Source: Stenotrophomonas maltophilia D457 (GTDB lineage: Bacteria; Pseudomonadota; Gammaproteobacteria; Xanthomonadales; Xanthomonadaceae). From it: a stretch of 64,000 nucleotides of DNA. Shown in pieces: positions 1-8,205 of this stretch. Where the stretch lies: assembly GCF_000284595.1 (NCBI RefSeq), contig NC_017671.1:3009001-3073000 (forward strand), written 5' to 3'. A model generated the notes under the pieces. It worked only from the letters and a program-made list of their open reading frames with translations, made no database searches and had not been told where the DNA came from. Position 1 is the stretch's first letter, and each line of letters opens with the position of its first letter. The translations under genes and the position numbers were made by a program.

Positions 1-1958
1 GTGTCGTAGGCGTTCTTCGGATCGCCCACGATCGGGAACGAGGCGTTGTCGATGATCGCGTAGCCGGCCAGCAGCATCAGGCGGTACGGCTGCAGGCGGG
101 TGAAGGTCTGCTGCGAACCGGACACCTGCCCCGCCTGCGCGGCGTTGGCGAAGTCGGCCGGATAGGCGTACAGGATCGCCGGCACGCGCTGGCCTTCCTT
201 GTAGCCCGGCGGCGTGTACAGGGTGAACGACAGGTCCACGCCGTCGGCGCGCTTGTAGGTCACCAGCTGCTTCTTGATCTGGCGCACTTCCGGTGTCGGG
301 TCGACCAGCTTGGTCAGTGCGGTCGCGGTGGACGCGAACTGCGCCTCGCCGGCCTTCGCATCAGCCACCGCCTCACCCTGCTGGCGGACGAAGGCATTCG
401 GCGGATCGATCACCGACTGATGCCAGGTCAGGTAGCGGCCCGGCGTGTTGCTGAAACCGAGGAACTGTTCGTAGGCGTCTGCACTGCTGCGGAACAGGCG
501 CTCGCTCTTCAACGTGGCCAGGTCGAGGCGGTCGAGGAACGGACGGTCGCCCTGCGGCGAGGCACCGCGGCCGCTGAGGAACACATGGTTGCCCTCACGG
601 CGCACCACCTGCGCGCCATTCGGCAGGCGGGTGAAGACCAGATTGCCAGGGTTGCCGTACAGCTCATCGCTGGACATGTCCCACAGCAGGCGGCCTTCCT
701 TCTTCGGCTGGTCCACATCCACGATGCGGGTCTGCATCCAGTGACGATTCTCGTCGTTCTCGTACTGGAAGGCCACGGCCGGATCGGCGGTCCACGCGAA
801 GCCTTCGAAGCGCTGCGCGGTGCGGGTGATTTCGGTCGGCTTGCCGTTGAACGGCGCCTTCAGCATCAGCACGCGATCGCGATGCGGCACGTTGACCTTC
901 CAGTCGCCCTTGTCCAGCGCTTCGGCGTAGACCAGGGTAGCCGGATCGGTGGCGCGCCAGTCGAAACCGCGCGGGCCTTCCGGCACGCCGTGCACCGGCA
1001 CGCGGTCGGCCAGCGGGAGGCTGGCGATCGGCGTGCTGCGGCCACTGCTGATATCCAGCACGGCCACGTCGTTGGCGAAACGCTGGTAGGTCACCGCGTG
1101 CGAATACGGTGCCTTGATCGATTCAGTCAGCACGTGCACGCCATCGGGCGCGGCGCTGACTTCGTTGAACAGTGCCGGCTGCCCGACCGGGCGCACGCTG
1201 CCTGCGGCGGTATCTACCACGGCCAACTGCGAGGCACCGTAGTAAGCGAACAGCTTTTCGTCGTGCACGCTGGTCAGCGTGTCGCGGGCCTCATAGGTGC
1301 TGCTCTCGCCACTGCTGCCCAGCGACTCCTGTGCATCCGGGCCGGTCGGTACGCCGCCGTTGGACGGTGCCGGGCCCTGGTTGGCCGGTACCAGTTTCAC
1401 CAGCAGATTCTGGCTGCCGCCCAGCCACTGCACGGTGTAGCCGAAGATCGGGTTCAGCTGCACGTTCGGCACCTGCTTCACCTGCCCGGTGGCCGCATCG
1501 CCCACCCACAGCTGCACGCTGGTATCGACCGCATTCTGGAAGGCGAAGTGGCTGCCATCGGCCGACCACAGCGCACCGGTGGCGCAGCCCTGCGGCAGGT
1601 TGACCTTGGTCTCCTTGCCGCTGCCGATGTCGACCAGGGTGAAGTCGGCCACGCAGGCCGGAATGCCGTAGCCACCCGGGGTGTCATGGCGGCTGCGGTT
1701 CTTCGGCTCCAGCCGCACGCCGGCCAGCTTCAGGTAGGGCTGGGCCACGCGGCTGATCGAGGGGTAGGTCTGCGCGGTGGTCAGCAGCAGGCGCTGGCCG
1801 CCCGGGGCCACGTTCGGCGCCGGCGGTGGCGGTGCCTTCAGCACCTTGAGCAGGTGTTCCGGCGGCTTGGCGTAGTCGGCCAAGGCCGGGCCAGCGGCCA
1901 ACAGGCCGACGGTGGCAACGGCAACAGCCGCCGCCAGAGAGGTTCGACGGATCAGCAT
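1..1958 (-). CDS. Exported S9 family peptidase (prolyl oligopeptidase type), C-terminus beyond left edge
   Basis: About 652 N-terminal residues are visible; the gene runs off the left edge. Residues 1-27 form a Sec signal peptide (RR near the start, an alanine-rich core, ALA before the cut), so the enzyme acts in the periplasm or outside. The body reads like the beta-propeller of S9 peptidases, and the last visible part (LYTPPGYKEGQ, then YAYPADF and NASFPIVG) is the entry into the alpha/beta hydrolase domain. This pattern resembles the glutamyl endopeptidase-like S9 branch more than classical prolyl oligopeptidase. The GxSxGG nucleophile and the rest of the triad are outside the window, so activity cannot be judged. 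The ATG at 1958 was chosen because it gives a complete signal peptide. Confidence 0.85.
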   Translation of the reverse strand, partial: MLIRRTSLAAAVAVATVGLLAAGPALADYAKPPEHLLKVLKAPPPPAPNVAPGGQRLLLTTAQTYPSISRVAQPYLKLAGVRLEPKNRSRHDTPGGYGIPACVADFTLVDIGSGKETKVNLPQGCATGALWSADGSHFAFQNAVDTSVQLWVGDAATGQVKQVPNVQLNPIFGYTVQWLGGSQNLLVKLVPANQGPAPSNGGVPTGPDAQESLGSSGESSTYEARDTLTSVHDEKLFAYYGASQLAVVDTAAGSVRPVGQPALFNEVSAAPDGVHVLTESIKAPYSHAVTYQRFANDVAVLDISSGRSTPIASLPLADRVPVHGVPEGPRGFDWRATDPATLVYAEALDKGDWKVNVPHRDRVLMLKAPFNGKPTEITRTAQRFEGFAWTADPAVAFQYENDENRHWMQTRIVDVDQPKKEGRLLWDMSSDELYGNPGNLVFTRLPNGAQVVRREGNHVFLSGRGASPQGDRPFLDRLDLATLKSERLFRSSADAYEQFLGFSNTPGRYLTWHQSVIDPPNAFVRQQGEAVADAKAGEAQFASTATALTKLVDPTPEVRQIKKQLVTYKRADGVDLSFTLYTPPGYKEGQRVPAILYAYPADFANAAQAGQVSGSQQTFTRLQPYRLMLLAGYAIIDNASFPIVGDPKNAYD

Positions 1959-2126
1959 CCTTATCCCCTGGGTGTGAATGGGTACCCGGAATCGGGCATG
2001 GACCCGAATCTAGCACCGCAGGGGATGGGGTGAATGGGCCGGAAGGGCTAGAGGCCGGATGGGGCAAAGTGGGACACGCCCGGAGAGGCCGGCGATGGAC
2101 CGGCATCTGCCAGGCGTGGTCTGTCG

Positions 2127-2456
2127 TCACTGCTGGGCGTGCAGGTCCCAAGCAGTCAGGTAATCGGGGTCGACCACGATCATGCCACTGTTCCGCATGC
2201 GGTATTCGCCTGGCTCGGCCCGCTGGTACTGGTCGAGCATGGGCGGCAGGTAGCGCTCATGGCCATCGTCTTCGTCGGCCAGCACCACGCCTTCGTCGGC
2301 GCTGATGCGCAGCACGGTGCCCGCGTACTGCTCCAGACCCTGCACTTGGCCGTCGCCACCATAGCGGGTGACACCCACCAGCACGACCTTGCCGATCATT
2401 TCCTCGGCCTTGGCATCGTCCAGTGGGGGCAGCATGGCATTGAATTCGTCGTTCAT
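2127..2456 (-). CDS. Conserved hypothetical protein, 109 aa
   Basis: A small acidic soluble protein of 109 residues with no signal peptide or membrane segment. The middle (IGKVVLVGVTRY, then YAGTVLRI and GVVLADEDDGHERYLPP) and the tail (YRMRNSGMIVVDPDYLTAWD) resemble a widespread bacterial family whose function is unknown to me. The start at 2456 is chosen over the longer reading frame because a good GGAGGT ribosome site lies 7 bases upstream and the extra upstream residues look non-coding. It stands alone between the S9 peptidase and the HipA-like gene. Confidence 0.7.
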   Translation of the reverse strand: MNDEFNAMLPPLDDAKAEEMIGKVVLVGVTRYGGDGQVQGLEQYAGTVLRISADEGVVLADEDDGHERYLPPMLDQYQRAEPGEYRMRNSGMIVVDPDYLTAWDLHAQQ

Positions 2457-2923
2457 CGGTGCACCTCCAAAGCCTGTGGGGATAGCGTGGGTTCGGCGGT
2501 CCCACGCTGCCAGCGTCGACGGCAACGCAGGAATCTCTCTCGGGGCGCAAGTAGCTGGATCGCAGGCCCGACCGGGCAACGCGGGGGTGCGATGGGTGAA
2601 AGGTGTCTGGAACTTGGCTGGAACTGCGGCGGATGGCCATCTGCGCCGATGGCGTGACCGTGTCAGGTCAAGATCAACACCACGCGTTGCGTTGCATACA
2701 CGGTGAAGCGTGACAGCTGCACTGTAGCGGCATGAGCGCCTCCTGTTGAAGGTCACACGCGGGTGCGTTGCTCCGTTGGAACGAATGCTGCCACTCCACG
2801 CGGAAGGAACAAGTGAAGATTGCAGGCGACCTGCAACAAGCGGTTCGCGCGGTACCCGTTCATTAAGCTGGCGCCCCGCTCTGCTGCGGCACGCCTGCCC
2901 TGGCAGGACGCTAGAATGCGTCC
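2457..2923. other. 467-base intergenic region with no recognised gene
   Basis: Neither strand shows a convincing gene here. The left end holds the ribosome site for the gene starting at 2456, and the right end holds a -10-like TAGAAT at 2912-2917 just before the HipA-like gene. A short inverted repeat (GTGGG/CCCAC) lies around 2487-2506. No REP element was seen. Confidence 0.5.
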
Positions 2924-2926
2924 ATG
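2912..2926 (+). promoter_or_regulatory. Putative -10 box with leaderless start of the HipA-like gene
   Basis: TAGAAT at 2912-2917 is followed by six bases and then the ATG at 2924. Transcription would begin at about the A of the start codon. No Shine-Dalgarno sequence is present between the box and the ATG. A convincing -35 box was not found. Confidence 0.4.
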
Positions 2927-3700
2927 CGCACCGTACATGCCCTCCGCTACATCACCCCGTTACGGGAAGGCGGCTCCCTGCCCGCCGTGGTCGAGACCGA
3001 CGACGACGGCATGGCCGTGCTGAAATTCCGTGGAGCCGGCCAAGGCCCGAAGGCGTTGATCGCCGAGCTGATCGCCGGCGAGATGGCACGCACGCTGGGC
3101 CTGCCGATTCCGGAAATCCTGTTCGTCGAGCTGGACCGCGAGTTCGCCCGCACCGAGCCCGACCCGGAAATCCAGGAGCTGATCCGCGCCAGCGAGGGCC
3201 TGAACCTGGGCCTGGACTATCTGCCCGGTGCGATCAATTACGACCCGGCCGCGATGCCGGTGGATGCCGAGCTGGCCTCGCGCATCGTCTGGTTCGATGC
3301 ATTCACCAGCAACGTCGATCGCACCACCCGCAACCCCAACCTGATGGTATGGCATCGCAAGCTGTACCTGATCGACCACGGTGCGGCCATGTACTTCCAC
3401 CACGACTGGGCCAGCGCCGGCGATGCCTGCGAGAAGCCGTTCGTGCTGATCCGCGACCACGTGCTGCTGTCGTTCGCCAGCCGCATTGCCGAGGTGGACG
3501 CAGAACTGGCTGCGTGCCTGACCAATGCCGAAATCGAGCGCATCGTTGGCCTGGTGCCGGACAGCTGGCTGGTGGACGAACCGGCGTTCGACAGCCCACA
3601 GGCCTATCGCCAGGGCTACATCGACTATCTCAAGCACCGCCTGAAAGTGCGTGCGGTGTTCGTGCAGGAGGCCATCCATGCCCACGCTGCACACGTATGA
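2924..3700 (+). CDS. HipA-like Ser/Thr kinase domain protein
   Basis: A 258-residue protein resembling the kinase core of HipA but without the N-terminal HipA subdomain. Visible kinase signatures are Lys34 in VLKF (ATP lysine), the ELIAGEMA helix near 48-55, a catalytic-loop-like NVDRTTRNPN at about 130-139, and a DFG-like LIDHG with Asp151. All positions expected for phosphotransfer are occupied, so it is probably an active kinase; its substrate is unknown. The next gene, a DUF3037 protein, overlaps its end by 23 bases. Pairs of such stand-alone HipA-like and DUF3037 genes are common in bacteria and point to one functional unit. A classical HipB antitoxin is absent. The start has no ribosome site and looks leaderless. 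Confidence 0.8.
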   Translation: MRTVHALRYITPLREGGSLPAVVETDDDGMAVLKFRGAGQGPKALIAELIAGEMARTLGLPIPEILFVELDREFARTEPDPEIQELIRASEGLNLGLDYLPGAINYDPAAMPVDAELASRIVWFDAFTSNVDRTTRNPNLMVWHRKLYLIDHGAAMYFHHDWASAGDACEKPFVLIRDHVLLSFASRIAEVDAELAACLTNAEIERIVGLVPDSWLVDEPAFDSPQAYRQGYIDYLKHRLKVRAVFVQEAIHAHAAHV

Positions 3701-4070
3701 CTATGCGGTCATCCGCGTCGTGCCGCGGGTGGAACGCGAGGAATTCATCAATGTCGGGGTGATCGTCTCCTGCCCTGGCGCGCGCCATCTGGAGGCGGCC
3801 ATCGAAATCGATCCTGAGCGCCTGCGTGCCTTCGCACCGGCGCTGGACCAGGACGCGCTGCAGCCATGGCTGGATGCAATCGTGGCCATCTGCCGTGGCG
3901 ACGCCAGCGCCGGACCCATCGCAAAGCTGCCCGCGCGCGCCCGCTTTCATTTCCTCACCGCCAAGCGCAGCTCGGTTGTGCAGATGTCGAGCACGCATGT
4001 CGGCCGCACTGCGGACCCGGCGGGTGTGGTGGAACACTTGATGACGAAGATGGTGCGGGTACCGGAATGA
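3678..4070 (+). CDS. DUF3037 domain protein, partner of the HipA-like kinase
   Basis: A 130-residue protein beginning MPTLHTYDYAVIRVVPRVER, followed by EEFINVGVIV, the hallmark N-terminus of DUF3037. Function is unknown. The ATG at 3678 is preceded by CAGGAGG inside the end of the kinase gene, so the two are translated from one message with a 23-base overlap. The longer frame from 3651 would add nine kinase-overlapping residues and has no ribosome site. Its constant association with HipA-like kinases suggests it is a substrate, partner or regulator of the kinase; that is inference from gene order. It converges with the serine hydrolase gene 16 bases downstream. Confidence 0.8.
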   Translation: MPTLHTYDYAVIRVVPRVEREEFINVGVIVSCPGARHLEAAIEIDPERLRAFAPALDQDALQPWLDAIVAICRGDASAGPIAKLPARARFHFLTAKRSSVVQMSSTHVGRTADPAGVVEHLMTKMVRVPE

Positions 4071-4086
4071 ACGGCACCTGCCGCGT

Positions 4087-5517
4087 TCACAGTGGCAACC
4101 TTCGCGCGATGTAGTTGACCACATTACCGATCGCATCCGGATCGACATTGGCCAGGCCAACGATCACGTAGCCCTGCGCCGGCAGCACCACGATGGCACT
4201 GTTCGATCCGGGCGCACCGCCTTCGTGGCCGTACTGATGCTCCCTGCCCTCGCCCTGAACCACGAAACCAAAGCCATACCAGCCCTTGTGGTTCTGCGCC
4301 GTAGTGGCCTGCTGCAGCAATGCAGGTGAAACCAGCTTCCCGCCTTGCAGTGCCTCGGCGAATTTCACCATATCGGCCACTGTGCTGTAGCCACCACCGG
4401 CCGACATGCCGCGCCAGGGCAGCGACTTCGTTTCACGGACCCATTGCCCATCGTGCTTCGTGTAAGCGACGGCACGCTTTGGAACGCTCGCTGTTTCCGG
4501 CTCGAAGCCGGTGCCGGTCATGCCCACCGGGTGCAGGATGTGCTCCTCCACATATGCGTAGTACGACTGCCCAGATACCGCCTCGATGATGCGTCCCAAT
4601 ACGATGAAGCCATAGTTGGAGTAGCTGTCCTGGCTGCCGGGCGTGAACTGCGGCGCATCCCTGGCGAACCGCTGCACGTAGTCATCCAGCGTCTTCAGGG
4701 ACGCGGAATACTGTTCGAAACCATCGCCAAAGAAGTCCCCCAGGCCACTGGTGTGTGACAGCAACTCGCGCACGGTCACGCCGCTGGCGACAGCCTTGTT
4801 CGGATAGTCCGGCAAGTGCTTGCCGATCGTGTCATCGAGACTGAGCCTGCCATCCTGCACCAGCTGCAGGATGGCCACGGCGGTGAACATCTTGTTGGAG
4901 GACGCAAGGCGGAACTGCGTCTCCACGCCCACTTCAATTCCAGTGCTGCGATCGGCATCACCACCGCGCCAGTCCAGCAGCACCTTCCCATTCTGTGCCA
5001 CCTGCAACGCGCCCGACAGCGCGTCCTGTGCCCGCAGCGCCTCCAGCCTTGCTGTGACGTCGGCCATCAGGGCAGGCAATGCAACCCGTGCCGGCTTGTG
5101 CTTGTCCGGCGTTTCAGTACCCTCGATCTGGAACTGCATCAGGTGCGACGGATTGGCCGGGTCCATGACGGCGGTCACCCACATCGCGCGTTCGTTCATC
5201 TGGCCCATCACCAGCAGCTTCGCTTGGCCGGGTGCACTCTCGGTTGATTCGAGTACGCGCAAGGGGCCTGTGCTTTCGCGGAACTCGAGATAGTCCTTGG
5301 GACCGCTGCCTTGCTTCTTCGCGTATCTATCGGCGAATGCCTGCAACCCCTCGAGGCTGCCCGCATTGAAGGCCGCAAGCCAGTCACCGATGGCGTCCTG
5401 CGCACGCGGATGTGCACGCACGCTGGAGGGGGCGCCCACTGCCGGAACAGCCCAAAGCGTCATCAGCACCGAACAGGCCAGTACTTTGCAGAGCAGCAGG
5501 CATCCAACAGCCTTCAT
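4087..5517 (-). CDS. Exported serine hydrolase of the beta-lactamase/esterase family with N-terminal NTF2-like region
   Basis: A 476-residue protein with a signal peptide (residues 1-28, ending AVGA). Residues about 35-145 look like a small NTF2/SnoaL-type fold (DAIGDWLAAFNAG), as found in many class-C-like esterases. The rest is a serine beta-lactamase-like hydrolase: the SxxK nucleophile is SSNK at 206-209, the YxN motif is YSN at 299-301, and the third motif is HEGG near residue 435 instead of KTG. HEGG/HxGG is usual in the esterase and peptidase branch, so a true beta-lactam hydrolase is less likely. The start at 5517 has AAGGA seven bases upstream. The gene is single. Confidence 0.85.
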   Translation of the reverse strand: MKAVGCLLLCKVLACSVLMTLWAVPAVGAPSSVRAHPRAQDAIGDWLAAFNAGSLEGLQAFADRYAKKQGSGPKDYLEFRESTGPLRVLESTESAPGQAKLLVMGQMNERAMWVTAVMDPANPSHLMQFQIEGTETPDKHKPARVALPALMADVTARLEALRAQDALSGALQVAQNGKVLLDWRGGDADRSTGIEVGVETQFRLASSNKMFTAVAILQLVQDGRLSLDDTIGKHLPDYPNKAVASGVTVRELLSHTSGLGDFFGDGFEQYSASLKTLDDYVQRFARDAPQFTPGSQDSYSNYGFIVLGRIIEAVSGQSYYAYVEEHILHPVGMTGTGFEPETASVPKRAVAYTKHDGQWVRETKSLPWRGMSAGGGYSTVADMVKFAEALQGGKLVSPALLQQATTAQNHKGWYGFGFVVQGEGREHQYGHEGGAPGSNSAIVVLPAQGYVIVGLANVDPDAIGNVVNYIARRLPL

Positions 5518-6077
5518 GGCAGTTCCTTTGCGGGTATCCCTGGGCGCATCCTAGATCATGGAACCGCCCGCTGCATCCACGCCAGGGACCCTGCCGCAGC
5601 ACCTCAGCCGTGACGATGAACGCCTCGATGCGATGCCAATCGCCCCGCTCATGCGGCAGCGATTCCACGCCCATGCCGATCTGGTACCTCACCGCATCCG
5701 GGCCGTCGCGCCAGTAGTACGGCGCGCCATTGCTCCAGCCGCAACAGGCGTAGCGCAATGCAGGCATGCCAAAGGGTCTCGCGCAGATAGGCTTCCACCT
5801 TCACTGCCTGGGTACCTGGAACGCGGTAGTGGGCCTGCATGGGTTTGATGCAGGACGCGTCGTCCTGGCTGCAGCCGCTGTATTCCAGTCCCGCAGGCTT
5901 CCGGCCCATCGCCTGCAGGAAATCCTGGCATTCGATATCCGGTCGCGCCAGGCCATCCGCACGCCCCTGCGCTTCCCATGCGGCCAGCGCCTGCGCAGGC
6001 GTCTGCTGCGCAATCACCTTGGCGGCGAACAGCAATGCCGCCAGCCCCAGCAGCAAGCGCGCGCTACGCAGCGGCAA
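5384..6077 (-). pseudogene. DUF4952-type exported protein broken by a single-base frameshift
   Basis: The start at 6077 opens with a signal peptide (residues 1-23, ending KVIA) and reads CQDFLQAMGRKPAGLEYSGC, then HYRVPGTQAVKVEAYLRETL, matching the N-terminal half of DUF4952. At the CCAAAGGG run near 5769-5776 the coding continues in the neighbouring frame as GMPALRYACCGW, then YQIGMGVESL and DWHRIEAFIVTAEVL, the expected C-terminal half. Removing one T from the CTTTGG of the coding strand joins the halves perfectly. The second frame runs to 5384 and overlaps the serine hydrolase gene, so the natural stop may also have been lost. Either a decayed gene or a sequencing error. Confidence 0.7.
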
Positions 6078-6139
6078 CCGGCCAATCGTCTCAGGGCGAT
6101 CCTTCGCAGGCAGTCACAGGAATGCCAACCGATGCCGTG

Positions 6140-7045
6140 CTATCGCCGTGCCATCGTCTGCTCGCTGAAGCGTGCCACGCAGAAGTCCAGGAAACTGCGC
6201 AGCTTGGGCGTCAGCTGGCGGTCGCGCGGGTACACCAGGTTGATCCACGTCGACACCGGCACGTAGTCCGGCAGCACTTCCACCAGTTCACCACGCGCCA
6301 GCGCGGCGGCAAGCATTTCATGGGGCTGCAGGATCAACCCCAGCCCACCGACTGCCGCGGTCAGCAGCGGCTCGGCCTGGTTGACCATGAAGCGGCTGGA
6401 CACCGGCACGCTCAGCACGCTGCCGTCAGCATCGCGGAAGCTCCAGCGCGTGCGGATGATCGAATGCGCGAAGCCCAGGCACTCGTGCCGACTCAGATCG
6501 GCCGGATGGACAATGGCCGGGCGCGATGCGAGGTACGCCGGCGATGCACACAGCACCAGCGGATACGGCCCCAGCCGTCGCGCCACCAGCCCACTGTCGG
6601 CCAGATCACCGGTGCGGAATACCAGATCAAAGCCGTCCTCGACGATGTCCACCAGGCTGTTGGACAGGTTCAGATCAACCTGCACGTCCGGGTACTGCTG
6701 CAGGTAGGCCACCACCGCCGGCCCCACTGCATGCACGCCGAAGGTGACCGGTGCGCTGACGCGCAGGCGCCCCATCGGCCGCCCGCGCGCTACTTCGGCC
6801 AGCTGCTCGGCGCCTTCCACCTCCTCCAGGATCACCCGCGCACGCGCCAGATAGGCCTGGCCGAAGTCGGTCAGGCTCTGCTTGCGCGTGGTGCGGTTGA
6901 GCAGGCGCACGCCCAGGTGTTGTTCCAGCGACTGCACGTGTTTGCCGACCAGCTGCGGCGACAGGCCCAGCGCGTCGGCGGCAGCGGCGAAGGAGCCGAC
7001 CTCGGCCACTTTGACGAAGGTCCGCAGGGGAGCGATCAGGTCCAT
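6140..7045 (-). CDS. LysR-family transcriptional regulator
   Basis: A 301-residue LysR regulator. The N-terminal winged helix-turn-helix (FVKVAEVGSFAAAADALGLS, about residues 10-30) is followed by the periplasmic-binding-like effector domain (RLRVSAPVTFG from about residue 93). This type (LTDFGQAYLARARVILEE, short effector domain, single-target) belongs to the CrgA/DsdC-like branch common next to oxidoreductases. The ATG at 7045 was preferred to the TTG nine bases upstream because the family begins with this residue. The gene is divergent from a quinone oxidoreductase gene 119 bases away, which is its most likely target. Confidence 0.9.
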   Translation of the reverse strand: MDLIAPLRTFVKVAEVGSFAAAADALGLSPQLVGKHVQSLEQHLGVRLLNRTTRKQSLTDFGQAYLARARVILEEVEGAEQLAEVARGRPMGRLRVSAPVTFGVHAVGPAVVAYLQQYPDVQVDLNLSNSLVDIVEDGFDLVFRTGDLADSGLVARRLGPYPLVLCASPAYLASRPAIVHPADLSRHECLGFAHSIIRTRWSFRDADGSVLSVPVSSRFMVNQAEPLLTAAVGGLGLILQPHEMLAAALARGELVEVLPDYVPVSTWINLVYPRDRQLTPKLRSFLDFCVARFSEQTMARR

Positions 7046-7075
7046 TGCAAACAATTGGTTTTCAATGAAACGCCA
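7041..7075. promoter_or_regulatory. Candidate LysR operator between divergent genes
   Basis: The spacer between the LysR gene and the oxidoreductase has an AT-rich cluster of interrupted dyads: ATTG-N4-CAAT at 7044-7055 and CAATTG followed by TTTTCAAT just to the right. They fit the T-N11-A style of LysR sites and lie over the LysR start region, as expected for autoregulation. This is judged by symmetry only. Confidence 0.4.
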
Positions 7076-7164
7076 GATTACCCCTTATTCTGGAGGCAGG
7101 CCACGCGCACAGTAGCCTCCACCTTTCCGCCGGCCCCAGCGCCGGCCTTGCCCAGGAGCCCCCC

Positions 7165-8154
7165 ATGAGCCAGGTTGTCCGCATCCACGAATATGGCAGC
7201 GCCGATGTGCTGCGCATCGACGACATCGATGTTCCCGCCCCCGCCGCCGACGAGGTCCAGATCCGGGTCAAGGCCATCGGCCTGAACCGTGCCGAGGTGA
7301 TGTTCCGCAACGGCGCCTATCTGCAGGAGGCGCAGTTCCCCAGCCGGCTGGGCTATGAAGCGGCCGGCATGGTCGAGGCGGTCGGCAGTGCGGTGAGCGG
7401 ATTCACTGCTGGCGATGCGGTGAGCGTGGTGCCGCCGCTGGACATCGCCCGCTGGGGTACCTACGGCGAGCTGGCCAACGTGCCGGCACGACTGGTGGTC
7501 AAGCACCCGCAGGCGCTGGGCTTCGAAACGGCGGCTGCGGTGTGGATGCAGTACGTCACCGCCTGGGGCGCACTGTTGGAGCAGGCGCAGCTGGCCGCCG
7601 GGGATTCCGTCATCATCACCGCTGCCAGCAGCAGCGTCGGCCTGGCCGCGATCCAGATCGCCAATGCAGTGGGTGCCACGCCGATTGCGGTGACCCGTGG
7701 CACGGGCAAGCGCCAGGCCTTGCTCGATGCCGGTGCCGCCCATGTCATCGCCACCCAGGAACAGGACCTGGCAGCCGAAGTGGCGCGCATCACCGGCGGT
7801 GCCGGCGCCCGCGTGGTGTTCGACCCGATCGGTGGCCCGCAGTTCGTGCCGCTGACCGAGGCAATGGCCCGTGGCGGCATCCTGCTGGAATACGGCGCGC
7901 TGAGCAGCGAACCCACCCCGTTCCCGTTGTTCAACGTGCTGGGCAAGTCGCTGACGCTGAAGGGCTACCTGTACTCGGAAATCGTCTCCGACGATGCCGC
8001 GCTGGCACGTGCCAAGGCGTTCATCGTCGATGGCCTGGACAAGGGCACGCTGGCGCCGAAGATCGCGAAGGTGTTCCCCTTCGCGCAGATCCAGGACGCC
8101 CACCGCTACCTGGAATCGAACGAACAGATCGGCAAAGTGGTGGTGACGCTGTAA
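7165..8154 (+). CDS. Zinc-free NADPH:quinone oxidoreductase-like MDR protein
   Basis: A 329-residue medium-chain dehydrogenase/reductase. It has an N-terminal GroES-like domain (GLNRAEVMFRNG, then RLGYEAAGMVEAVG) and a Rossmann domain around residues 145-270 (SVIITAASSSVGLAAIQIAN for NADPH). The cysteine/histidine ligands of zinc alcohol dehydrogenases are missing, as in QOR/crotonyl-type enzymes. It probably reduces quinones or other electrophilic carbonyls. The ATG has CAGGAG upstream. It is divergent from the LysR gene and is probably induced by it. Confidence 0.88.
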   Translation: MSQVVRIHEYGSADVLRIDDIDVPAPAADEVQIRVKAIGLNRAEVMFRNGAYLQEAQFPSRLGYEAAGMVEAVGSAVSGFTAGDAVSVVPPLDIARWGTYGELANVPARLVVKHPQALGFETAAAVWMQYVTAWGALLEQAQLAAGDSVIITAASSSVGLAAIQIANAVGATPIAVTRGTGKRQALLDAGAAHVIATQEQDLAAEVARITGGAGARVVFDPIGGPQFVPLTEAMARGGILLEYGALSSEPTPFPLFNVLGKSLTLKGYLYSEIVSDDAALARAKAFIVDGLDKGTLAPKIAKVFPFAQIQDAHRYLESNEQIGKVVVTL

Positions 8155-8163
8155 ACACCCTGC

Positions 8164-8200
8164 CGGCAGCGACGGACCCACTGCGGGCACGTCGCTGCCG
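8164..8200. terminator. Hairpin between convergent genes
   Basis: CGGCAGCGAC at 8164-8173 pairs with GTCGCTGCCG at 8191-8200 around a 17-base loop. It lies just after the oxidoreductase stop and just before the end of the convergent effector gene, so it could stop both transcripts. No clear U run follows on either strand. Confidence 0.5.
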
Positions 8201-8205
8201 CAGGC

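Noticed and set aside
420..2033. 537-codon plus-strand frame across the S9 peptidase
   Set aside because: Antisense shadow; the minus strand gives a signal peptide and a recognisable S9 protein.
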